Assembly: GCA_028684915.1 (NCBI GenBank)
Contig: JAQUEZ010000164.1
Coordinates: 1-13,453, forward strand
Source: Desulfobulbus sp.
GTDB taxonomy: Bacteria; Desulfobacterota; Desulfobulbia; Desulfobulbales; Desulfobulbaceae
DNA length: 13,453 bases
Direction of reading: 5' to 3'
Under the pieces are notes generated by a model. That model saw only the letters and a list, made by a program, of their open reading frames with translations. It made no database searches and was not told where the DNA came from. The translations under genes were made by a program, and so were the position numbers. Shown here piece by piece: positions 8,704 through 13,453 of the stretch (positions are counted from its first letter, which is position 1; each line of letters starts with the position of its first letter).

Positions 8704-9030
8704 TCAACCGCATGAGCCACTACAGGATCCACAACTTCCACCACTGCTAAGCGGATTGGCGGATGTAATGGAAAACCCGGAGCGATATCCGGCCTCCATG
8801 AAGTCAACTTTAACGGCCCCGCACTGTTCCTGCAGATCACTATCTACCAGGAACTTCAGGCCGCCTTCCTCAAAAACCTTATCAGTATCTTTTGGCTCAT
8901 CCAGAGCCAAACCTAGGCTTGGGCCACTTCAGCCACCCTGCATCAGTGCGATGCGAATAGCAGAACTGATTTTGTTCTGCTCCAGGTAAGATTTCAGGTT
9001 GTTCACAGCAACCTCTGTTACTTCAAACAT
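8704..9030 (-). CDS. HesB/IscA-like selenoprotein with in-frame UGA as Sec34
   Basis: Members of the IscA/HesB (A-type) family bind or deliver iron-sulfur clusters in the cytoplasm. Reading from the ATG at 9030, the frame gives 33 residues ending ALMQGG, then UGA (8929-8931), then SGPSLGLALDEP and a full IscA-like body to the stop at 8704. Aligned to E. coli IscA (SGCSG...DEP...VFEDKGVKVVVD), the UGA falls exactly on the first ligand cysteine (Cys35), giving GG-U-SG. The later ligands are present as C100-GS-C103, with an extra C107. The total of 108 residues is the normal family length. GAGGAGG lies 4 nt before the ATG, so the real start is upstream of the UGA. An 8-bp hairpin follows the UGA, as a SECIS should. 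HesB-like selenoproteins are known in selenocysteine-using deltaproteobacteria, so UGA most likely encodes selenocysteine. The alternative, a nonsense pseudogene, would not explain the hairpin or the intact frame on both sides. Automatic callers would truncate it to 8704-8910 from a TTG. selA/B/C/D are not in this window. Confidence 0.88.
8891..8911 (-). promoter_or_regulatory. candidate bacterial SECIS element
   Basis: In the mRNA, UUUGGCUC (8904-8911) pairs perfectly with GAGCCAAA (8891-8898) around the 5-nt loop UGGAU (8899-8903). The stem starts 17 nt after the UGA and the loop about 25 nt after it. A G sits at loop position 2, as expected for SelB-binding bacterial SECIS hairpins with a conserved G in the first loop bases. 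It lies inside the coding region, as bacterial SECIS elements do. Confidence 0.75.
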
Positions 9031-9098
9031 TCTGCCTCCTCAAAAGTAAATAAAACCTCCTTCCCTTGAGGGGAAAGAAGTCATTGGGGTATGAGGCA

Positions 9099-9127
9099 AG
9101 AGTAAGGCGCAAAATAAAACTCGTCAA
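9099..9127 (-). promoter_or_regulatory. candidate promoter of the HesB-like gene
   Basis: On the minus strand TTGACG (9122-9127, 5/6) is separated by 17 nt from TACTCT (9099-9104, 3/6). It lies about 70 nt before the start codon. The -35 is good and the -10 weak. Confidence 0.35.
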
Positions 9128-9309
9128 CCAAAGATCAACCCACAGGGCGAGAAAGAGCCACTCGGTGGTGATTTGGTGACTCGGTGGCCCTTGATTGTCC
9201 GAGACCGCAAAGGTGGGGACAGAGGCTGGTGACCCGAGCAAGGAAGGGGAAAGAGCATCCTGTTGTTCGCGCAAAATCGTTATGAAATCGGATTATTGGA
9301 CGAAAATGA

Positions 9310-9338
9310 TTGTCAAAGCGTCAGGGGGTTTCTACAAT
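9310..9338 (+). promoter_or_regulatory. sigma-70-type promoter of pfkA
   Basis: TTGTCA (9310-9315, 5/6) and TACAAT (9333-9338, 5/6) are separated by exactly 17 nt. Transcription would start near 9345, leaving a leader of about 45 nt. The ribosome binding site AAGGAG (9379-9384) lies 6 nt before the ATG of pfkA. Confidence 0.7.
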
Positions 9339-9390
9339 CAAGATATTGAATATGCAGTAGCTGGAAAACTTCACAGGCAAGGAGTTAAAT

Positions 9391-10479
9391 ATGCGAGAAA
9401 AGTTGCTCATTTCCACCGGTGGCGGCGATGCCCCGGGGCTGAATGCTGTTATTTTTGCGGTGGTCAACTCGGCAACCCGAAAAGGATGGGAGGTCTATGG
9501 GAGCCGGGCCGGATATGGCGGTCTACTCGACCGGGACGATCTTATCCGCCTGACGCCGGAAGGTGTCGAGGGTATCCTCTCCCAAGGAGGCACCATCCTC
9601 GGTTCAACCAACAAAGGAAATCCCTTTGCCAAACCGGTGGAGAATCTAGCCGGAGAAATCCAGATAGTTGATATCTCAGACAAGATTCTGGCCAATTTTC
9701 AACGCAACGGTTTTTTCTGCCACATTGCTGTTGGCGGTGACGGGAGTCTGGAGATTGCGCATCGTTTTGCGCAAAAAGGGATGCCGGTGATCGGCGTGCC
9801 TAAAACCATTGATAACGATCTCGAGGCCACCGATCGGACTTTTGGTTTTGATACTGCCGTGTCTACGGCAACCGATGCCATTGACAAGCTTCATTCCACG
9901 GCCAAATCGCATGATCGGGTGATGGTGGTGGAAGTCATGGGGCGTGATTCCGGCTGGATTGCCCTGTATTCAGGGATTTCCGGCGGGGCCGATGTGATCC
10001 TTATTCCGGAGATCCCCTTTCAGATGGATTCGATCTGTGCCAAAATTTCGGACAATGAACTCCACGACAAACATTATTCAATCGTGGTTGTGGCCGAAGG
10101 CGCACGGGCCGAAGACGGGCAAGTAATCAGTAAGGGGCAGGGAGAGCTTGGCCGCTCCGAGGTCGTGCTCGGCGGCGTCGGTGAGTGGGTGGCCAGCCAG
10201 ATTCGCCAGCGGTTGGGCAAGGACACTCGTTCTTTGGTGCTTGGCCATCTCCAGCGCGGTGGTTCACCTACCACCTTTGATCGTCTGCTCGCCTTACGTT
10301 TTGGGGCTGCGGCAGTCCGACTGGCGGAGAAGGGCATCTTTGATCATATGGTGGCCTGGGTGCCACCGAACATGACCGCCGTTCCCATTGCCGATGCTAT
10401 TCGACGGCGCAAAAAAGTAGACCTGGAAAGCGATAAGGTGCAGACGGCCCGGGACATCGGTATCTGCCTGGGGGATTAG
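9391..10479 (+). CDS. pfkA: 6-phosphofructokinase, probably ATP-dependent
   Basis: This enzyme phosphorylates fructose 6-phosphate to fructose 1,6-bisphosphate in glycolysis. The 362 residues show the PFK motifs in order: GGDAPGLN (11-18), nucleotide-binding GGDGS (115-119), catalytic PKTIDND (137-143) with proton-accepting Asp141, MGRDSGW (183-189), PEIPF (206-210) and HLQRGGSP. At the two phosphoryl-donor positions (104 and 124 in E. coli PfkA) it has Gly118 and Lys138. Gly at the first favours ATP. Lys at the second is shared with PPi-dependent enzymes and with the actinobacterial-type ATP-PFKs. ATP is therefore the likelier donor, though PPi is not excluded from sequence alone. It is longer than E. 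coli PfkA (320), as usual for this mixed clade. The ATG at 9391 has a strong AAGGAG at ideal spacing and its own promoter. No clear terminator follows. Confidence 0.93.
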   Translation: MREKLLISTGGGDAPGLNAVIFAVVNSATRKGWEVYGSRAGYGGLLDRDDLIRLTPEGVEGILSQGGTILGSTNKGNPFAKPVENLAGEIQIVDISDKILANFQRNGFFCHIAVGGDGSLEIAHRFAQKGMPVIGVPKTIDNDLEATDRTFGFDTAVSTATDAIDKLHSTAKSHDRVMVVEVMGRDSGWIALYSGISGGADVILIPEIPFQMDSICAKISDNELHDKHYSIVVVAEGARAEDGQVISKGQGELGRSEVVLGGVGEWVASQIRQRLGKDTRSLVLGHLQRGGSPTTFDRLLALRFGAAAVRLAEKGIFDHMVAWVPPNMTAVPIADAIRRRKKVDLESDKVQTARDIGICLGD

Positions 10480-10599
10480 GCGGGCCAAGATAAACAGTCT
10501 CTAGGGCGTGAGATCGTATCGGTTATTGAGGCGAGCAAACTGCTGAACTCACGTTCTGGCCAACACAATTAAACGACGACAAACGAAAAAAAAATCCCC

Positions 10600-11244
10600 A
10601 TGCCCCCCGCCGAAACCCTGCAGTTGATATATCAGCGAATGTTTGCTCAACTCGGCCCGCAGCACTGGTGGCCGGCGGAAAGTGCCTTTGAAGTGATGGT
10701 GGGGGCGATTCTCACCCAGAACACCAATTGGAAAAACGTCGAGCGGGCGATCGATAATCTGAAAAGTGCTGGGCTGCTTTCGTTGTCCGCGCTTGTCGAT
10801 CTGCCCGTCGCTCTTCTTGCAGAATATATCCGGCCGGCCGGTTACTACAATGTTAAGGCCGGTCGCTTGATGAATCTGCTCCTCTTTATCCGCGAACATT
10901 ACGGCGATGATTTACAGGCCTTTCTTGGCCAGCCCCTTGCCGCATTCCGCGAACAACTGCTCTCAATCAAGGGGATCGGCCGGGAGACCGCCGATTCCAT
11001 CCTTCTCTACGCCGCCGATCAGCCTATCTTTGTGGTCGACACCTACACCCATCGCATTCTCTCTCGCCATCAGCTCATTGACGAGGACTGCGATTACGAA
11101 GCCATCCAGGAACTGTTCATGGACCACCTGCCCAGCGAAACGGTGCTCTATAACGAGTATCACGCCCTGCTGGTCAAGGTGGGCAATCTGTATTGCAAAA
11201 AGAAAAATCCCGACTGTGCCGCCTGTCCCCTGCAGGGTGTGTAG
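10600..11244 (+). CDS. endonuclease III-like HhH-GPD DNA glycosylase
   Basis: This 214-residue base-excision repair protein belongs to the HhH-GPD family. Visible features are AFEVMVGAILTQNTNW (29-44), the helix-hairpin-helix LLSIKGIGRETADSILLYA (120-138), the catalytic aspartate in VVDTYTHR (Asp147), and a C-terminal cysteine cluster C199-x6-C206-x2-C209. E. coli Nth has its catalytic lysine in GVGRKTA; here that position is Glu129 (GIGRETA). This points to the monofunctional glycosylase branch (MagIII/Mig-like 'endonuclease III-related' proteins), not a bifunctional glycosylase/AP lyase. The fourth cluster cysteine expected at C-x5-C is replaced by the TAG stop. The ATG at 10600 suits the family N-terminus, but no Shine-Dalgarno is visible, only a run of nine A ending 6 nt before it. 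It lies 120 bp after pfkA and converges on trmJ with a 21-bp gap. The substrate cannot be told from sequence. Confidence 0.87.
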   Translation: MPPAETLQLIYQRMFAQLGPQHWWPAESAFEVMVGAILTQNTNWKNVERAIDNLKSAGLLSLSALVDLPVALLAEYIRPAGYYNVKAGRLMNLLLFIREHYGDDLQAFLGQPLAAFREQLLSIKGIGRETADSILLYAADQPIFVVDTYTHRILSRHQLIDEDCDYEAIQELFMDHLPSETVLYNEYHALLVKVGNLYCKKKNPDCAACPLQGV

Positions 11245-11265
11245 GCGGCACGGGAAAAGGTGGAT

Positions 11266-12066
11266 TTACCGGGTGGTTTCCTTGAAAGGCTGCTCAATCT
11301 CTTCGGGCAGGTGGGCCAGCCCCTGATTGCGCCTGTGCCAGAGGAACTTGTGGCAGATGCCGCGGATCAGGCTGCTTTCTTTTTTCTTGAGCTTTACCCG
11401 GCCCAAGAACTGCCGGACATTGCGCATCCAGTAAGTGCGATTGGTGTGGCGAAGAAAGTTGATTTCGCCCAGCGCCTCCTCGATATGTGCATACATCCCC
11501 TCCATTTCAAAGGCGTTGGCCAGATCCGATTGGGGGACACCGGCAAAGGGGTGGGTGTGGGCAGCGGTGTACAGTTCGTAACAGTGGATGGCCACGGCCT
11601 GGGCCAGATTGAGCGAGGAAAAACCGGCGGTTGGGATGGTGGAGGCAAACTGGCAAAAGTCGAGATCTTCGTTGCTTAGGCCTGCATCTTCGGGGCCAAA
11701 CATAAGGCCGATACTGTTGCCGGCCAGCATCGGCTGAATCTCGGCGATTACCTCACGGGGCGTCTGGTCCTGCAAGCGGCGGCGTCCTTGGCGGGCTGTG
11801 GTGCCGACAACACAGTGATAAGGCGCTACCGCCTCGACTGTGGTGCTGCAGATCCGCATCTCACGGATCAGATGTGCGGCTTTGTGGGTGGCCATTTTCA
11901 GCATCCGTTCTTGGTCATACTGCTCGTTGCTGACCACTACCAGTTCCGAAATGCCGAAGTTAGAGGCAACCCGGGCCGAAGCCCCGATATTTTCTGGAAA
12001 CTTCGGCCCAATCAAAAGAATACCGACCTGGCCAAGCGGCCCGGTCGGTGTTTGTCGTTCTATCAT
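11266..12066 (-). CDS. trmJ: tRNA 2'-O-methyltransferase TrmJ (SpoU/SPOUT family)
   Basis: TrmJ methylates the ribose 2'-OH of the nucleotide at position 32 in the tRNA anticodon loop, using S-adenosylmethionine. The 266 residues carry the three SPOUT knot motifs: motif 1 PENIGASAR (24-32, with the catalytic Arg), motif 2 IGLMFGPEDAGLSN (119-132), and motif 3 IPTAGFSSLNLAQAVAI (144-160). A C-terminal helical extension of about 90 residues follows, as in E. coli TrmJ (246). Other SpoU methyltransferases (TrmH, TrmL, RlmB) have a different motif 1-2 context, and FGPEDAGLSN favours TrmJ. No ribosome binding site is seen before the ATG at 12066. The upstream gene ends only 20 nt away on the same strand, so translation may be coupled. 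Confidence 0.9.
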   Translation of the reverse strand: MIERQTPTGPLGQVGILLIGPKFPENIGASARVASNFGISELVVVSNEQYDQERMLKMATHKAAHLIREMRICSTTVEAVAPYHCVVGTTARQGRRRLQDQTPREVIAEIQPMLAGNSIGLMFGPEDAGLSNEDLDFCQFASTIPTAGFSSLNLAQAVAIHCYELYTAAHTHPFAGVPQSDLANAFEMEGMYAHIEEALGEINFLRHTNRTYWMRNVRQFLGRVKLKKKESSLIRGICHKFLWHRRNQGLAHLPEEIEQPFKETTR

Positions 12067-12086
12067 AGTGTTTTGCGTGCGCCGGA

Positions 12087-12590
12087 TTAGTTGCCGGTGG
12101 ACTGCTCCAGTTCCAGGGTTTTTTTGCCGGATTTTTCCGACCCGGGGCTGCTGGAGGTCATCCGTTTAAAGAAGGGGATAATACCTCGTTCGGCCCGCTT
12201 CATCTCTTCTTCGGCTTCTTTCATCGTAATCTGCCAGGCCGGAGCAAAGCCGGGGGATTTTTCAAACATGATTTCAATAGCCTTTTGATAGACCTGGACC
12301 TGTCGCAGTTCCTGGCGGCCTGGTTTCTGGTTAAGTACTTGAACCATGTTGCGCAGGTTGTCACGCTCCTGTTTGACCTTATCCATATCCTCCTTGCGCC
12401 GCTCGTTTTCAGTGGCATCGATTTCCAATTTGGTGTGGAGATGTTCGCGCAGCTTTTTGAGGCTGCTTTTGAGTTCCTGCGATTTCAGCCAGCCGCGTAC
12501 CAGGAAAAAAAGTGCCACGGCAAGGCCGATGCAGAGTCCGCGAAGAAAGGGGTTGGCGAGAATATCGGAGAACCAGCTATTGTTTACCAT
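12087..12590 (-). CDS. membrane-anchored coiled-coil protein of unknown function
   Basis: I do not recognise this 167-residue protein. Near its N-terminus is one transmembrane segment (about 16-33, LRGLCIGLAVALFFLVRGW). A highly charged heptad-like coiled coil follows (about 36-97: SLKKLREHLHTKLEID, RKEDMDKVKQERDNLRNMV), then a second acidic/basic helix (ITMKEAEEEMKRAERG) and a low-complexity Ser/Gly/Lys tail. The topology suggests a short periplasmic N-terminus with the coiled coil in the cytoplasm, since positive charges follow the segment. The ATG at 12590 has GAGGT about 7 nt upstream. It lies between rnr and trmJ on the same strand, so a link to RNA metabolism is possible but not shown. 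Confidence 0.82.
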   Translation of the reverse strand: MVNNSWFSDILANPFLRGLCIGLAVALFFLVRGWLKSQELKSSLKKLREHLHTKLEIDATENERRKEDMDKVKQERDNLRNMVQVLNQKPGRQELRQVQVYQKAIEIMFEKSPGFAPAWQITMKEAEEEMKRAERGIIPFFKRMTSSSPGSEKSGKKTLELEQSTGN

Positions 12591-12619
12591 GATTGTTACC
12601 TCAAAGAAAAAGTGATGCT

Positions 12620-12639
12620 ACCGCAGTAAAACCAGCGGT
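12620..12639 (-). repeat. short inverted repeat in the rnr to coiled-coil gene gap
   Basis: ACCGC and GCGGT form a 5-bp inverted repeat around 10 nt. On the minus strand it is followed, after a few bases, by a T-rich stretch. It may be a weak attenuator, but the stem is too short to be confident. Confidence 0.25.
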
Positions 12640-12673
12640 CGCATTGACGAAAAGGTCTGCGTCCAGAGGCCCC

Positions 12674-12703
12674 ATTCTTATTTGAATTGCCGATATTCGT
12701 CAA
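12674..12703 (-). promoter_or_regulatory. weak candidate promoter for the coiled-coil gene and trmJ
   Basis: On the minus strand TTGACG (12698-12703, 5/6) is separated by 18 nt from AAGAAT (12674-12679, 4/6). It lies just after the rnr stop, about 85 nt before the next start codon. Confidence 0.25.
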
Positions 12704-12727
12704 GCAAAACCACGGCCATTTCTGGGC

Positions 12728-13453
12728 TCAATCAGCCTCTGCTTCACCGTTTTTCCGTGTGTTTTCCACTGTGGTGGGGGCAAGGGAAAAATTAATTCGT
12801 TTTGTTGAAAGATCAACGTGATCGAGTCGAGCCAGCAGCCGGTCGCCCAGCTGATACATGCGGTTGCTGCCCTGAGCTATCAGACGGTAACGACGGCTGT
12901 CGTGGAGGTAGTAATCATCGGTCATGGTCGCAATTGGGATCATGCCGCTGATGTAGCTCTCATCCAGGGTCAAATAGAGACCGAAAGCACTCACGCCGGA
13001 GATGATTGCCGGAAAGATATCGCCAACCCGTTCAAGCAGAAACAGGGCAGAGCAGCGAGCGTGGACATTGCGTTCGGCATCAATGGCCTTACGCTCGCAC
13101 TGGGAGAGGTGGAGCCCAGCCTCGGTGAGGTTGCTTTCCTTGCCCGGCGTGGGAGCGATCTCTTTGTTTTTCTCCAGCCAGGCCTGGAGTACCCGATGGG
13201 CGACCAGGTCGGGATAGCGGCGGATCGGCGAGGTGAAGTGAAGATAAAAAGGTGCGGCCAATCCGAAATGGCCGACATTTTCCGGGGCATAGCGGGCCTG
13301 CTGCATGGTGCGTAGCAGGAGGTTGTTGACGATGTATTCGGAGGTGGAGTTCGCTGCCTGGCGAATCACTTCGGAAAACCAGGCCGGACTGACCTCGGAA
13401 CGGGGTAGGGTGAGCCCCAGGGCCTTGGCGGCATCGGTGAAGGTTTCCAGTTT
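12728..13453 (-). CDS. rnr: ribonuclease R, C-terminal part (runs off right edge)
   Basis: RNase R is a processive 3'-to-5' exoribonuclease of the RNase II family that degrades structured RNA. Only the last 241 residues are in the window. The frame is open to base 13453, where the visible part begins KLETFTDAAKALGL, so the start lies beyond the edge. The end of the RNB catalytic domain is visible, including the family signature HFGLAAPFYLHFTSPIRRYP (about visible residues 62-81). A C-terminal S1 RNA-binding domain follows (about 142-225, with VGDIFPAIISGVSAFGLYL and RINFSLA), then a short charged tail. The basic C-terminal tail of E. coli RNase R is absent. RNase II itself has a similar layout, but the VSAFGLYL / SGMIPIATM S1 segment matches RNase R better. 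The GTG at 13369 is internal, not a start. Confidence 0.92.
   Translation of the reverse strand, partial: KLETFTDAAKALGLTLPRSEVSPAWFSEVIRQAANSTSEYIVNNLLLRTMQQARYAPENVGHFGLAAPFYLHFTSPIRRYPDLVAHRVLQAWLEKNKEIAPTPGKESNLTEAGLHLSQCERKAIDAERNVHARCSALFLLERVGDIFPAIISGVSAFGLYLTLDESYISGMIPIATMTDDYYLHDSRRYRLIAQGSNRMYQLGDRLLARLDHVDLSTKRINFSLAPTTVENTRKNGEAEAD

Larger units (their letters stand above)
9031..9390. other. 360-bp divergent intergenic region
   Basis: This region separates the minus-strand HesB-like gene from the plus-strand phosphofructokinase gene. It holds the ribosome binding site and a candidate promoter for the former at its left end, and a good promoter and ribosome binding site for the latter at its right end. 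Between them is the 9-bp direct repeat ACTCGGTGG (9160-9168 and 9179-9187). The open frames crossing it have no ribosome binding site and no recognisable protein features. I recognise no riboswitch or small RNA here. Confidence 0.6.

Noticed and set aside
8704..8910. A 68-residue protein starting at an internal TTG
   Set aside because: It is the 3' part of the HesB-like gene. The true start is the ATG at 9030, which has a strong ribosome binding site, and the TTG has none.
9211..9224. AGGTGGGGACAGAG, reminiscent of REP-type repeats in related bacteria
   Set aside because: There is a single copy in this window with no clear inverted partner, so a mobile or repeat element cannot be supported.
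9023..9274. Minus-strand 83-codon open frame across the intergenic region upstream of the HesB-like gene
   Set aside because: It overlaps the ribosome binding site and start of the selenoprotein gene and the candidate promoter, and shows no recognisable protein features.
9195..9671. Plus-strand 158-codon frame entering pfkA
   Set aside because: It runs across the pfkA promoter and then in the wrong frame through conserved PFK sequence.
10907..11326. Plus-strand 139-codon frame overlapping the endonuclease III-like gene
   Set aside because: It is a shifted frame of a conserved gene. Its only interest is that it would supply the missing cysteine if a GT unit had been lost, which is recorded as a finding.
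12678..12719. Tiny 13-residue open frame right after rnr
   Set aside because: It is too short, lacks a ribosome binding site, and overlaps a candidate promoter. Chance is the simplest explanation.

Overview
The window looks like bacterial chromosome from a Gram-negative, probably anaerobic member of the Desulfobacterota (former Deltaproteobacteria), perhaps the Desulfobulbales. This placement is an inference. It rests on the complete TamA/TamB outer-membrane pair, on a HesB/IscA-like gene with an in-frame UGA followed by a SECIS-like hairpin (a selenoprotein type known from selenocysteine-using deltaproteobacteria), and on the general look of the proteins. Base composition appears even across the window, and I see no transposase, integrase, CRISPR array, tRNA or rRNA.

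Layout from left to right. Positions 20-316 (minus) encode a small unrecognised protein that may have a PC4/YdbC-like nucleic-acid-binding fold. Positions 436-5786 (minus) hold a tamA-tamB operon whose genes overlap by 4 bp. Positions 5913-8504 (minus) hold clpB, a full-length disaggregase, with a perfect 10-bp hairpin just past its stop and a possible heat-shock-type promoter upstream. Positions 8704-9030 (minus) hold the most interesting gene: an IscA/HesB-family protein of 108 residues whose codon 34, at the position of the first cluster-ligand cysteine, is UGA. A hairpin with an 8-bp stem and a 5-nt loop lies 17 nt after that UGA. A plain ORF caller would report only the last 68 codons from an internal TTG. 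This gene has a strong ribosome binding site and a convincing intrinsic terminator.

Positions 9031-9390 form a divergent intergenic region with a good sigma-70-type promoter for the plus-strand phosphofructokinase gene (9391-10479). Next comes a plus-strand endonuclease III-like glycosylase (10600-11244), which lacks both the catalytic lysine and the fourth Fe-S cysteine of Nth. It converges on a minus-strand group: rnr (3' part only, running off the right edge), a membrane-anchored coiled-coil protein of unknown function, and trmJ (tRNA 2'-O-methyltransferase).

Most of the window is housekeeping: envelope assembly (TamAB), proteostasis (ClpB), Fe-S metabolism (the HesB-like selenoprotein), glycolysis (PFK), DNA repair (Nth-like), and RNA decay and modification (RNase R, TrmJ). 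The least described parts are the selenocysteine-recoded HesB-like gene, the two unrecognised proteins (98 and 167 residues), and the Nth-like protein that ends exactly where its fourth cluster cysteine should be.
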